In this document: positions 24,123 through 36,512 of the stretch, piece by piece
Layout of the letters: each line of letters starts with the position of its first letter
Position numbering within the stretch: the stretch's first letter is position 1
DNA from: Artemia franciscana
Lineage: Eukaryota; Arthropoda; Branchiopoda; Anostraca; Artemiidae
Reading direction: 5' to 3'
DNA: 64,000 nucleotides
Assembly (NCBI RefSeq): GCF_032884065.1
Contig: NW_027062961.1
Span: forward strand, 1 to 64,000
Notes under the pieces: model-generated
The model's database searches: none
Told to the model about the DNA's origin: nothing
The model's input: only the letters and a program-made list of their open reading frames with translations
Made by a program: the position numbers and the translations under genes

Positions 24123-25967
24123 CTAATCACCAAGGAAAAAGTAGTTTCCGCTTCTCTTCTGCTCCGTATCCTTTACAGAATTGCGTTTATTAATTCTCGG
24201 CCTGAAGTTGTTGGGATCTCTTCTAAACGAAATTTCAAGAAGTTTCAAAAAGCGATTCATTCCGCTGAGAAGAGACTGTGGGGCGGTTGCAGAAGTATTC
24301 TGCGACGGAACACCGTCAAAAACTATAACTCGATCAGCCAAATCTGTTGCCATTATTAAATCATGCTCCACAACAAAGGCTGTTTTCTTGGCGTGCAGGA
24401 TAAACTTTTTAATGACTTTTGCTGCAACAAGACGTTGCTCTGAATCCAGATAGGCTGAGGGCTCATCAATCAGATAAACATCTGCGGGTTTTCCTAAGGC
24501 AAGGACCAGCGCCACTCGTTGAAGCTCACCGCCAGATAATAATTGAACATCCTGATCCATAATATCCCCGATTTTCATTGGTTTTATTACGTCCGTTCTA
24601 AACTGTTCATGATCAAAGGCATCCCTAATCATCTTCATCAATAGACTTCGCACTTTTCCTTCATATTTGATTGTGATTTTCTGTGGCTTATAACTTATGT
24701 GCAAAGGGGGAACTTCTGCGCTTCCTTCGTCTGGACGTAATTTACCCGCCAACAGCCGAATAAGGGTTGTCTTCCCTGTTCCATTTTCACCCAGCAGCAC
24801 AATAATTTCAGCATCTGTAAATTCACCCCCTTCAACTTGCAAGGCGAATTCTCCTAAGGTTTTCTTCATGGTAGGATACTCGAAGTGCCGCATACGCTTT
24901 ATCTCTTCTTCTGTTGCAGTTTCTGAAACTTTAAACGTTAAAGCTTCTTCTCGAAACCGTAGATTTTCCGTGGGAATAAAACCATCCAAAAAGATATTGA
25001 TCCCTTCTCTGACTGAGTAAGGCGTTGTAACTACACCATAAATTCCAGGAGTACCATACAGACAGCAAATATAGTCAGATAGGTAATCTAAAACTGATAA
25101 ATCGTGCTCTACAACAATGATGTACCTGTTGGGGTTCACCAAGTTACGAATACAAACGGCTGCATTAAGTCTCTGCTTTACATCTAGGTAACATGAAGGT
25201 TCGTCAAATATATAAACGTCAGCCTTTTGAACACACACTGCTGCAATATATAAGCGCTGAAGTTCACCACCACTAAGATCTGTTATTTGTCTATTTCTAA
25301 TATGCGTCAGCTGTAAGATATCCTGGATGGAAGCAGGATTGTTCTCAGGACAGTCTGCTATTCTATCAAGCATTTCTCCCACAGTTATTTGTTCTTTTAA
25401 TGTTTTGGCCAAGGAATCTACATACTGTGGCTTGAAAACACACTTAAGATTGTCTTCCAATACTTTTTTGAAATAATTCTGTAGCTCAACCGTTAAATGG
25501 CTTAGAATATCTGACCACTCAGGAGGAGATGAAAAAAGTCCTAAATTCGGCTTAATCTTTTTTGAAAGAATTTTCAAGGCGGTAGATTTTCCAATGCCAT
25601 TAATTCCAACAAGACCAAGAATTACCCCAGGTCTAGGGACTGGAAGTCTATGTAGCTTAAAGGAGTTTTTTGAGAACCGATGCGTAGTATCCCTCTCAAG
25701 ATTGCTTGGCAGGTTAATGATTTGTATAGCGTCAAAGGGACATTTCTTAATACAGATGCCACAACCAATGCACAATGTTTCAGAAATAGAGGAAATTTTA
25801 TCAGTAGATTGTACTTTAATACATAATTTCCCAGTTCTATTGACTGGACAAGACTTCTTACATTCCTGTTGACATCGTTTAGGTTTGCATCGTTCAGGGT
25901 TGACAATAGCGATTCGAGTGAGTTTATCTGTTTCTTCTGTTTGTCTCTTCCTTGTTACAACATCCAT
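24123..25967 (-). CDS. ABCE1: Intronless ABCE1/RLI (ribosome recycling ATPase) retrocopy, intact frame
   Basis: A single 614-residue frame covers the full ABCE1 length (about 600 residues in animals). Order: an N-terminal 2x[4Fe-4S] region with cysteines at 27, 32, 36, 40 and 66, 69, 72, 76; NBD1 with Walker [10 protein letters not shown] (121-129), signature LSGGELQ (231-237), Walker [10 protein letters not shown] (250-258) and His288; a hinge; NBD2 with GENGTGKTT (393-401), LSGGELQ (477-483), DVYLIDEPS (496-504) and EHD; a conserved tail ([13 protein letters not shown]). ABCE1 splits ribosomes in the cytosol after termination. The absence of introns, an AATAAA and an A tail mark a retrocopy. 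Oddities: NBD1 is less conserved than NBD2, with a shortened region before ELQNYF and FDEPSCYLD in place of the usual FDEPSSYLD. An uninterrupted frame with all ATPase motifs suggests a young or selected retrogene. No target duplication was found, and the parent gene is not in the window. Confidence 0.93.
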   Translation of the reverse strand: MDVVTRKRQTEETDKLTRIAIVNPERCKPKRCQQECKKSCPVNRTGKLCIKVQSTDKISSISETLCIGCGICIKKCPFDAIQIINLPSNLERDTTHRFSKNSFKLHRLPVPRPGVILGLVGINGIGKSTALKILSKKIKPNLGLFSSPPEWSDILSHLTVELQNYFKKVLEDNLKCVFKPQYVDSLAKTLKEQITVGEMLDRIADCPENNPASIQDILQLTHIRNRQITDLSGGELQRLYIAAVCVQKADVYIFDEPSCYLDVKQRLNAAVCIRNLVNPNRYIIVVEHDLSVLDYLSDYICCLYGTPGIYGVVTTPYSVREGINIFLDGFIPTENLRFREEALTFKVSETATEEEIKRMRHFEYPTMKKTLGEFALQVEGGEFTDAEIIVLLGENGTGKTTLIRLLAGKLRPDEGSAEVPPLHISYKPQKITIKYEGKVRSLLMKMIRDAFDHEQFRTDVIKPMKIGDIMDQDVQLLSGGELQRVALVLALGKPADVYLIDEPSAYLDSEQRLVAAKVIKKFILHAKKTAFVVEHDLIMATDLADRVIVFDGVPSQNTSATAPQSLLSGMNRFLKLLEISFRRDPNNFRPRINKRNSVKDTEQKRSGNYFFLGD

Positions 25968-26149
25968 AATTTATCACACAGTTTTCAAATAATATTTTTA
26001 AAATCTTCATAAAAGCCGGTCTTAAAGAATTGAAAATGATGATCATGAAGATTAGACTACTTTAAAAAAAAATCTTAGACAAAATTTTTAGACAAAGGGA
26101 CCCCCATTGTCTTAAGATTGTTTTGCACTCTAGTAATTTTACAAAGCAA
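25968..26149. other. Upstream flank of ABCE1 retrocopy
   Basis: AT-rich. The first bases upstream of the ABCE1 ATG probably represent the source mRNA's 5' untranslated region, but its limit and any flanking target duplication could not be recognised. Confidence 0.4.
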
Positions 26150-26712
26150 TCATTTTAGTCGGAATTCTAAGGGTTTTTCCTCCAAGAAATTTCCTGAAAA
26201 TATATGACGTAATAATGTGATGTGTCTGAGCAAACTGTTTCATCATTAAGCAATAATATTATTTTTCTATGACGTAATATTATTTAAAAAAATAACGTGA
26301 TGCCTCTGAGCAAACTGGTTGGTCAGAAGAATTTCAAATAGAATACTATTTTAAATTGCCATGACACAAATAAGTGAAGAGTTCAAGGGCCATTATACCA
26401 TATAAAGTAGTATACTACTGCTACTAAAAACTATCCGGAACCACCAAGCCAACTGGGACCAACACAGTTGCGCACGCTCTTCCTCCATCCTAATTTACTG
26501 AAAGCTACCCTCTTAACACCTTCCCAGAAAGTTCCCATTACCCTTAAATTTTTCTGTACGACATCGTCCCACCCCAACTGCGGACAACCTGCTTTCCGTT
26601 TTGGCCAAGGCTGTTGGCCGAAAAACACAATTTTCGGCAATATGTATGTAAGCCTGAAAATTAAGCTCGTATCCGATGGATGTTGAATTTCGCCTCGGTT
26701 GCTGGATTTCAT
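26150..26712 (-). mobile_element. LINE 3' end fragment 1 (reverse transcriptase C-terminus plus 3' UTR)
   Basis: The minus strand encodes a stretch with PKRKAGCPQLGWDDVVQKNL, resembling the C-terminal tail common to RTE-like and other arthropod LINE ORF2 proteins (the conserved W-x-DVV-x-K-x-L pattern). The sequence from 26,150 to 26,650 is repeated at 27,690-28,200 with moderate divergence, including the shared phrase tgatgcctctgagcaaactg. That phrase occurs in two imperfect versions within each copy's 3' UTR. It is a solo fragment without RT core motifs. Confidence 0.6.
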
Positions 26713-27689
26713 GAAGCCCAGTTGAAAGACTTCATATAACTGAATATTTGGTTCGTTTTGTTTTGGATCGGTTGAAAAATTAATTTATCGGGCTTATAAA
26801 ATTGTATCTATTATAAATAAAAGCCTTCAATTTATTTACTGGTAAAATGTGCGTTTTGTATTGTTTCCTGGATATGTGTTCAAGTTTGTTGTTTATGTCA
26901 AGTTTGAGTACAATTTATTTCAAACAAAAATATAACAACTTAACTACTAATAGCCATCCACAAAAATGAAAAAATAACACTTGTGACGGGGTAGCCAATT
27001 ATATTTTTCTACAAATAATATTAAACAAAAAAGAAACAGTAAAAAACCTGAAGAAAGGAAAATAAATACCATAAGTAAAATAAACACAAGAAATGTAATA
27101 AAATTACATAGTCAAACTAAAAACTATTGCTAATTTTTCACAGTGCTTCTACAACAATATTAACAGTAATAATAATAACAATAAATGAATAAAGTAGTTT
27201 TCTTTTGGATTTTCAAAATCTTAAAGAATAAATATGGGAATTTTTCTTTCAATCACACATACATGCTTAATTTTGCAACGCAATGTCAGCTGGTCGATGT
27301 CCTCTAATTAAGTTTACATTTGTCTGTCAGGACTCATCTGTATAGACGTTATTTTCTGTTTACCTAACTCTAAAACATATACCATATATTTCATTTGACT
27401 GATATTAGTACTTTAATTTAAACATCTTTAGAGTGTTTTCCATAGGAAGCGCTCTCGATGGTTTTGGCATTCTTTGTAGTGTCTGAAGGTAGTTATAATA
27501 ACTAAATAACTTAAAATTTACATTCGAGCTAACGAAAAGCAATGAGTTAACTACCTGCCAACAGTTCTAATCACAAGGTCTGTGCGAAATGTTTTAGTGG
27601 TATTTCAGACATTTGGATTATTATCTTCAGTCTTACATTTAGTTTTATACTTCGTGTACATGCCCTGAAAGTTTCAACAATTTCTTACT
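26713..27689. other. No gene recognised
   Basis: Very AT-rich spacer between two copies of the same LINE 3' fragment. No open frame with a family signature and no clear repeat was recognised. Confidence 0.5.
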
Positions 27690-28258
27690 TAAGCTATCAT
27701 TTTAGTCTGAATTCTAAGGAAAAAAAAAATCATGAATTCCCTGCAAAAAAATCCTGAAAACATGTGACGGAATTTGATGTCTCTGAGCAAACTTTTTCAT
27801 CATTACACAATAACATTAGGTGTATCGCGTAATATTATTTAAAAAAAATAACTTGATGCCTCTGAGCAAACTGATTGGTCAAAAGAATTTCAAATAGAAT
27901 ACTCTTTTAAATTGACATGACAAATGTAAGTGAAGAATTCAAGGGACATTATACCATATAAATTAGTAAACTACTACTACTAACAACTCACCACAGCACC
28001 AAGCCAGCTAGGGCAAACACAACTACGCAAGCTCTTCCTCCATCCTCATTTACTCAAAACCTCCCGCTTTCCACCTTCCCGGGAAGTTACCATTTCCCAT
28101 AAATCTTTCTTTACGACATCCTCCCACCCCAACCGTGGACAATCTGCTTTCCGTTTAGCCGTAGACGGTTGGCCGAAAAGGACAATCCTCGGAAATCTGT
28201 CATCCTTTACCTGCAGAACGTGCCCTAGCCATCTCAAACCTTTCACTCATTATATTCA
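27690..28258 (-). mobile_element. LINE 3' end fragment 2
   Basis: The frame at 28,046-28,246 reads MKGLRWLGHVLQVKDDRFPR followed by KRKADCPRLGWEDVVKKDL, the typical C-terminal region of LINE ORF2 proteins just after the reverse transcriptase. Its 3' UTR-like part is shared with 26,150-26,450. The fragment ends within a few bases of the start of block B (28,260), so its edge coincides with the duplication junction. Confidence 0.7.
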
Positions 28259-29384
28259 ATATCAATTTCCACTTAAAGTTCTTAGATAGGGGCAAATAGG
28301 TTGGCTATCTCAGGATTTGCATTCTTATGCAGTTTTATGCTTTTCGGGCAAAAATTTGATGCTTTCCATCACAAACTGGTATTTTTCTGTATTGTGATCT
28401 ATTTTGGTGCCTAGAAAGGTATCCATATATTTTTATTTCTGCTAAGAGCTCTCTTCTAATATTCTGTAGCCGCTGGTTACACGCGATCACCCCTGGGAAA
28501 AAATGAAGACACGTAATTGCTACCCATGGAAAAATATACCTTTCCGTGTAGCTCCAGATGATGGTTCCCAACAGCCAACATTGAGTTTTCGACAGTGATT
28601 ATTTCAATGATACATTTTCTTTAATTTTTGAAGAGTTTTGAACTGGTTTTAAATTACCAAAGGTTTCTTCTTATGATTAGAAATTTTTGTTCAGTTGAAT
28701 TTGAACGAAGGCTAATATTTTCTAAATATTGTTTCCTAGCAGATATTTGTTACTAGATATTTTATTTAAAAACCTGTTTCAAAATTTATGAAACCATGGG
28801 TTGTGGTTCGCTCATTACTGAGTTGCAGGTAATACACCAAGCTACAAATTTTGGCTGGGCTATTTGATTTCTGCTTAGCCAGTTGACAGATCTGGCTAAA
28901 ATCTCTTCGAAAATTTGAAAAAAAAGTATTTGAATTCCGTTGCTAAACACCCCTAAAGTTTCTTTTTTCCTTGTGATCTACAGTTTGCAGCTTTGGGTGA
29001 CAAAAGTATGTCCTGATGTTTGGGTAATTTCCAGTATTTTAAATTTAAAAATTGCTTTATTCCTAGTGTATTAAGTAACATACAAAAGAAACAAAATGAA
29101 ACTATCTCAGATCAAAAAGTCAGCTTCGTAGGGATCATATCACTTTGGACTCATGTAGATCATGAATTTCGAGAACATAAGCTCAAAATTCTAACTCTTG
29201 TCTAGATTTCCAGTCTTGAAAGTTTGGAATTCTAAATTTTTAATGTAGATCGCTTCTGAACTATTTGGATTATTTTCAATGTTTACTATTTTTCTCAACG
29301 TTGTATGTTTTTGAATGTCGTGTTTGAACAAGCTCAGAACTAGACTGGGATATCTGAATCAAAGCTGGTAGGGGGGGGGGGGTC

Positions 29385-30300
29385 AAAAGCTTGTCACTAG
29401 TACATCTACAAAAAGAGTGGTATAATCTAAATCAAATTGAATAGGAAGTCCGAGCTAGTGTCATATTTGTGCCTGTTGACCCCCTTGACGCAATTCGACC
29501 TCTGTGGGTGCAGTGGGGCTACTAAATTATTGTTTTGATAACATCTACCAGAGATAAATGCCGAATCTCAAATAAACCTTGTTGAAAGTAAGGGCTAGTC
29601 TCATGTCTATACCACTTGATGCTGTGGACCCTACCTGACCTCTCTAGGGAAAAAAAAATTCTTAAATTTTTACTATTTGGACATTGCTAGATGAAGTGCC
29701 ATATATCAAACTTGAGGAGAAGTAAGAGTAAGTGTCTCAGTTATATCATTTGAAGATTCTCGCCCCATGAAACCCCAAAGGAGAGATCTATCCTTAAATT
29801 TCATTCAGACTAGCATCTACGATAAAGTTTCATCATCTCACCAAAATTGGGCAGTAAGTTAAAAATAGTGCCCCTCCATGTCATTTTGGATCCAGATCTG
29901 ATCATATCTCTTTGAGGAAGGGGGAAGGCTATATTAATATCAATAGGACATCTACCAAAAGATGTTTACGAATATCAACCAAGCTCGATGAAAAGTATTA
30001 GCTAGTGTCTCAGTAGCGTCTTTTTGGATCCATGACCAATCTGTCTGCAGTCAGTCAGGAGAGAGGGGTATTTATTTTTAGTCATCAGAATATAAGCGAA
30101 AAAAGGTATTGCATATCAGCCAAACTTAATGAGAAGTAACATTGACCGTCTTAGTTGTACTTTTTTGGAGTCCAGATTCAATTCCATCTCTGTTGGAGGA
30201 TGAGGAAGGGAGTCATTAAAATTTTTTCATCATCACGTGCACCAGAAGGGAACGTCATTATTTCAAATAACCCCCATTAGGAGATAAGAGCAATGCTCAT
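29385..30300. repeat. Degenerate ~140 bp tandem repeat, block B
   Basis: Same array as 10,680-11,600, with matching unit boundaries and point differences only, so the array was already degenerate before the duplication. Confidence 0.6.
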
Positions 30301-31958
30301 AATCATGGCTATCTTAGATGTACGCCTAGTCCAGTTGGGGACGGGGGTGGGGGTAGAGGCTCTAAGACATCTTTTTTATTAACATAATCACTAGTTGGCC
30401 GAGGAAACTCATCGATACTTGGCCAAATGCTAAGCTGATAGACCTTAGCGTCCGTACTCTTTTTATTTTTGGTTGGAAGTTTATAGTATTCCAGCAGTTT
30501 GGGGTAACGAACTGTAAGTAAAGCAACTCGTGTTAATAGTAATGAAAATTCTAAAAGTGAATTCTGACATAAATGTAGACACGAAACAAATTGTATTTTT
30601 ATAGTGATTCTAAATTTATAAACTTCATTAAGTTCGAAGTTACTCAACAGAAGCCAAGAACCTGACAAAATTTGCTTGATTTCAAAAAATGGGCAAAACA
30701 TAATGAAAGCTAAAATTATAAGATCAAATTCAGCATATCAGAGAACCCTATGGTAGAGGTTTCAAGCCTCTCTACAAAAGTTCGAATAGTTTCATTTTTC
30801 CTGGTTCAAAGATCACGGATGCGTATTTGCTTGTTTATTTTTATCCCATGGGTAATCTTATTGAACCAATGGTCCCAGAAAATTGAAAGACGATTTATTC
30901 TTCCGTAAATTGAAAGTTCTAGTCCCTTTTTAAAGTAACGAAAATGAGAGGACTAGAACAAAGTAGTTTTTGTGTTGATTTTTATGTCTGGGAATGTTTT
31001 TGACTTCTTTTGAGCCGGTAATATGGGTTTTTTGAGCCGGTAATATGGGTGCTGCGGAGTGCGCTCTTCTTTTATTGGAGAGTTGTTTATGTAAGATAAA
31101 TATTATATTCATATGCTTAACCGCAAAAAAGATGGAGAGATCCAGGGCAGCATGATTGCCAAGGAACTGTAAGAATTAAAACCATCACTTGGCATCAATG
31201 TATGTATAGTGAAAAATATCCAACGGACAAGAAACAACTAAAGCGGATTTCTGCATTTCTTTGTTTTTTTTTGTGGGTTTGCAATTTCTTTGTGGCTTTG
31301 CAGTTTTGCATGTTTTGCAGTTTTGCATGTTTGACATTTGTTCAGGTTCTTGATGTAAATATCCTTGTATTTGCACTCAGACCCAGCCCCACTCCCATCG
31401 ATCTAATACCCTTGACGATTTGTCCCATTGTTTCTAATAATTTTCATACACTGTGTTTTCATTTTTTGGTCTTTTACCAATTTCAACCTCTCCTCCATCC
31501 ACCCGAAGGAAATGATGCGTACGTTTCCCTACCCTAATGGTCAAAATACTAAGGACAGTGAAAATTAAATCTTTTTGCTTGGATTGGTTAAGTAGGAGTT
31601 TGTACAGCCAGGAATATTAAAAAAAAAAAAAAAAAATTAGAAAACTAGTTTTTGACGAAAAACAATTTCATATGCAGTAATGTGGTTTTGGTAGTAGTGG
31701 GTGCCAAGTTTAAAAGACAAGAAACGTGGATGAACGATAAGGAACAATAAATTCAGGCTAACCAAATATTTGAAGGTTTAGTTGTATTCGGGAACTAATA
31801 GGGTGCTAATGTTGGAATTTACTGAATGAAAGCATTGCCAAATTTAACCAATTGGTTCTAACGTGGCAATACTGACAAAAATATAGTATTGTCCTCTAAA
31901 ACAAAGAAATATTTTTAATTTGTTGGTTCTTTGAATTTCAAAGAATAAGTAATGAAAC

Positions 31959-32130
31959 CAGGGCTGTATCCAGAATTTTCGTTGTGGGAGTAGTTGGTTA
32001 TAGAAGGCTTTAAAAAACGCATCAAAAACTTGTTTATATGTATTTGTGTTATGTTTTTACGAGTAAGACAATTTTTGGGGGGAGGGGATCGAACCCTCAA
32101 CCACTTCCCCCCTCCCTGAATACTGCCTTG
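31959..32130. mobile_element. hAT-type MITE, block B
   Basis: 172 bp copy of the element at 13,260-13,429, flanked by the same 8 bp aatgaaac repeats (31,951-31,958 and 32,131-32,138). Identical flanks show it was inserted before the block was duplicated. Confidence 0.8.
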
Positions 32131-33558
32131 AATGAAACTAATGGTACTAATTCCAATGAATGAAATAAGCACTTAAAAAAAGAAATAAAACAATAATCAA
32201 GTAAATCTCTCTGGTTCAGGGTAAATATTCCGGTAACTTTGATTTAAATTTTTTCCCCTAATATATTAAGTACTATACAAAAGAAACAAAAGGAAACTAT
32301 CCCATGATACTTTCAATAGTTGCATATTCCGGTTTATTATTTTTTCTTAATCTGCTCATGATTATATACATATACATACAAACAAAATACTGAGCCATGT
32401 CACTGACGAAATATATCATGATAATATGACGACTAGAACGACAAGACAGTAATGTAAAATTACAGTTCATGAAACTTCTTGAATAACAGTTCATAAAACA
32501 TAATGAAACTTTTTGAGTTCAAGTCGATGAAACTTCTGAGAACACTATTCTTTCTTTCTTTTCTATTCTATTCCTTATTCTTTCTTTCTACACTACTTTC
32601 TCGGTCACACTTTGAAGTTGCTCTTATAGTTTCTTCACTATAATAGCCATATGCCAGAATAAAATATGGTGAACAATAAACTCAATGAACGAAAATAAAT
32701 TAGCCCCATTTGTACCAAACATGATATGTAACTCACAAATTTAAACATGAACAGTATCATATGTTTAATGCTAAAAAAAGGTACTATACAATCTATCAAA
32801 GAATTAATGCTTGCTTCATACTCGTGAAAATTTATATTTCATTAGGTGTATTAGATATGAAAGAACATTTATTTAATATTAATGAAAGCCGGAGATTCGA
32901 CAATATAAACTAAGAGAAAATTACGCATAGGCCTGTAGTAAAATTGCTGTCTGGGTTTACTTTAAACACACCAACAACCATAAGAATAACACACAGCGTA
33001 TTTTTGATTGAATTGGATTTACCGCATCGTAGGAAAATGCGGATTAATTTTTAATAGTCACCATTTTGTTTTCATTGTTATAAGCGTTTTCGTAGCTTTT
33101 CATGCAGCTTTAAGTGAGAAAAGACATGAAAAAAATTGCAGATCTTCCTGTCTAAATTAGATCAATAATTTTACTTTAAATAATTATTGTAAAGTGAAAT
33201 ATTTTATCTTAATAATTGCGCAACCGCTGATGGTTATGAATTAATGCGGGGACGTGTCCAAACGTAGCCACCACTACCACTAAAGTCGTCTAGGTTCAAT
33301 TGAATTTTGTCTAATAGGAATTAATCCTATTAATCCGATGATAAACTGAAAGTTCCACTGTCTATTAGGCATATAACTGGTCTTAAGCTATTTTAAAGAT
33401 GTCATAACTTCTTTAGGTATATATAATCTTAGATACATAAATTCAGTTCTTGAAATAGGCTCTAGTCCAACCTTCTGCCTACTGAATAAGCCATTAGTGC
33501 CGGGCACAATATGTATGATTGTTGAGACGCCAGATGTCTGCCCATTGACGCTGAAGTT

Positions 33559-33696
33559 TCAGTATTCGGTTCCTTGATCGGCACTAGATTCTGTCAATGT
33601 TTCAGTCTTTCTGGCACTAATCTTACGCAATACTTTCCGTTGCTCCAAGTGCTGCTTTCTCCATTTTATCCGCCTGTTTTGAAACCAAACTTTTAC
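33559..33696 (-). pseudogene. Orphan copy B of the last NOT exon
   Basis: Same 45-residue exon as at 44,609-44,746, acceptor intact, TGA stop retained. Two tail residues differ from copy C by eye (Ser to Ile, Glu to Lys); the homeodomain part is unchanged. Exons 1 and 2 are absent from block B. The changes fall only in the less constrained tail. Confidence 0.8.
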
Positions 33697-35429
33697 CTGA
33701 AAAAAAATCAGATTTTTAGTTTTAACTGCTATCAGAGAAACAGTTCTTAGGTTGTGGTACAAGAGGTCGGCGTAATAGAGGTTAGCGAAAAGTGCAATTC
33801 TTTGGCTTAGAAAATTTTAAAGTACGCGTAGCATAATAAAATTTCTATAATTGAGCGTCAGGCATGTTTGCAGAAATCTGTTTTGGATGGAGGGTTACAA
33901 TTATCAAAAAGGGCAAAATTCAAGAAAAGAAGCAAAAAAAATGACAAATATGCGAAGAATGCAGGGTTATCACAAAGAATTTAGTAATATCCAAGATTCG
34001 CCCTCAAAACCCAAAGGTTTGAAAAAACGTAATATTGAATAATAATGTATATACCTAATATGGTTTGCAAAGTTCACTGTTTAATAGTTGGTTTTAGAGT
34101 ATCAAACTTTTTATGGGCATTGCGTTTTTCGAAGGGGGTCTAGTGACATTGAAAAAGAGAGAAAACCTGAAATACCGGGTATTTGAATGTAACATTTAGA
34201 AAGAATTGTGGCAGACAAATAATAACGATTACATTGTTTTGACTTAAATATGGACGATTTATTTAGTGTTGAACGTTTCAACCAACCAACACGCCTTGAA
34301 CGTTTCAACCAACACATTACAGATCAAATTGTGTTGGTATTGGCAAAAGAATAAACAAGAGTCTTACTCACAGAGTCTTATCCTCAACTCCAGTTAAAAT
34401 GCTTTACAAGATACAATGACGCCGGTCATCCGACTTCCTTGGCGGCAAAAAATTGCAATAAACAGGGGAGTATAGTATTGGTAGGTCTGGAGCGAATTCT
34501 TGGGGAAGCCCAATGTGACAAGGGCGCCAATGAGCAATATCATGGTGGGGGGGGGGAATGTGATAAAGGTGCCAATAATTGATCAAATCGATAAATTTAT
34601 TCTTAAAAAAAGAGTGGGAAAAGAAAAAAAGAGGGAAAGGAGGTTGCAAAAGAAATGTTTGGGGGGGGGGAGGGTAGGTATCCCTCCACTGCCTCCCGGA
34701 TCTGTCAGTTGAGGATATGGTACAGATTATAAATAGTTAAAAAAGTTGATACATTAATTAAGTTGGAGCAAGTGACTAAGGTATATTTATTCATAGCTTA
34801 GATTTGCTTTCGCTAAATTCCTCCCAACATTTTTCAGAGCAGAAAGAACATATGCTCTAAAATGTGTTGGTTTGAACGTTCCAAAGTTAGTCTAGGAGCT
34901 ATCAATACTAGTCACAGTACAGAATAAATTACTGTGCTGAAAAATAGAATTAAAAATGTTTATGGTGAGGCGATAACAAAGTAACTTAAATACGGTACGC
35001 TAACATATTCAGTAAGTACATAACCAACTTTTAAACACAATATTCCAATAACTTTTATTTCCAATTTTATATCCTTAATGCTTATTTGAAGCGCCTATCA
35101 ATCAGTGCTATTAATGAACATAAATTGGGGAGGGAAAGAGCAAAGTGTATTTTTCATTATCTAGGCTACGGGGGGAGAAATTTTCATTTCTATTTTTTCA
35201 AAAAAAAAGTACCTAGAAGGATACTTCAATGAAAATGTCCCCTGAAAGGTATTTTTTTTTTTTAATCTAGGAAGGCGACACAGCCTTCCCCTTGGCCATA
35301 CTCTAAATTGATGCCACTATTTTCAACATTTCTGTCTTTAAAAAGTTTTCAACGACAGAGTTGTCATACCCCAAAATCTGGTTTGGTTAGGCTAAAGTTC
35401 TGAAATTAATTTTCATTGTTCAAAATCTG

Positions 35430-36512
35430 TTAAATCTTTTGTTTTAGATCAAACACAGTACCCTGAGAAGGTCGACCACAGGCAGACCAGATTCTTAACC
35501 AGAATTTGGCCTTATTCTTGACTTTTTTCAGCAAAGGATCACACTTCCAAATTGGTTTTTGGGTATTCCGCCTGACACGGATCAGCGGGATGGCCACATC
35601 TTTAGCTTGCTTTATACATAAGATAATGTCACGATAATAGTGATTCAAATCAGCACGAGCATTGTCAATAATAGGGTGTGCATTTGTGCAAAGAAGATGG
35701 AAAAGGACACGTACGGTGGACAGTAGAGCTCCAAGTGTAGCAAGGTAAAGAGGCATGTTCGCACTAGACCAATCACAATTTTCAAACCACTTATGCGACA
35801 TTGAGAGTTGGTTCGAGTATATGTCAGAAGTAACCATAATATCAAAATACAGAGGTAAACGATCATAATCCATCTCATCTTTATTAACATGTACTGCTGA
35901 AGTTTGTAATGAATGATGGCAGATACAGTGGTCTAAATTTGAGACAGAACCACTACAGTGGATATATGTAAAACTGAGGTCTTTCGTTAGGACCTTAAAT
36001 ACTGAGGGTAGACACTGAAAAAGCGCTTCCTTTTGTATCGAGGAAACGGTGATGTCACAGTTTAAGTCGCCTATAAGCACCCACTTGTATCCCAGACGCT
36101 CAATACCAGATATGAGAGTCTTTAATTTATTGTAGGCATTCGCATAGCTGGAGAAGGAAGAAACAGATCTTCTATCATGGGGCAAATAGGCGTTGATTAT
36201 GATCACGTCTGCAAGCCGGGTTGCAAGATAGTGTTCAGAGGATTGGTAGCAGCTAGGAGACAAATAGCTAGGCAGAGATCTCTTAATTATACAGGCAAGA
36301 CCGCCAGAAGGCCTGCCTCGGGTACGTCGGGCATTCGTGATGAAAACAACTTGTTGAGAACTTCGCCTTAGAAAGCTTACACTGCAACTTGGGAACAGGT
36401 ATTCTTGTAAGAGAACAACATGATGATTAGCTAGTTTCTCATCAAGGCTTAACACTTCAACCTTTGTCCCATTGATGTTGAAAGAGCAAACTGAGACTTT
36501 ATACTCATTCAT
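35430..36512 (-). CDS. LINE ORF2, endonuclease part only (block B)
   Basis: 360-residue counterpart of the block A frame, with the same endonuclease motifs (LLQEYLF, LIGDLNCDI) and the same end at the block flank, so the reverse transcriptase is missing here too. A few substitutions separate it from the A copy, several of them amino-acid changing. Confidence 0.85.
   Translation of the reverse strand: MNEYKVSVCSFNINGTKVEVLSLDEKLANHHVVLLQEYLFPSCSVSFLRRSSQQVVFITNARRTRGRPSGGLACIIKRSLPSYLSPSCYQSSEHYLATRLADVIIINAYLPHDRRSVSSFSSYANAYNKLKTLISGIERLGYKWVLIGDLNCDITVSSIQKEALFQCLPSVFKVLTKDLSFTYIHCSGSVSNLDHCICHHSLQTSAVHVNKDEMDYDRLPLYFDIMVTSDIYSNQLSMSHKWFENCDWSSANMPLYLATLGALLSTVRVLFHLLCTNAHPIIDNARADLNHYYRDIILCIKQAKDVAIPLIRVRRNTQKPIWKCDPLLKKVKNKAKFWLRIWSACGRPSQGTVFDLKQKI

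Larger units (their letters stand above)
9557..24304. repeat. Duplicated block A (about 14.7 kb)
   Basis: This stretch reappears at 28,260-43,307 with about 99% identity by eye and the same order of contents: satellite, hAT MITE, NOT last exon, LINE, Helitron, ABCE1. The right limit is where block B runs into the assembly gap, so the true repeat may continue. Small differences include one extra ~21 bp tandem unit near 12,310-12,370, and loss of about 280 bp at the Helitron 5' end compared with B. Confidence 0.93.

Noticed and set aside
25594-25906. Frames overlapping ABCE1 on both strands
   Set aside because: Shadows of the 614-codon ABCE1 frame, which alone has recognisable domains.
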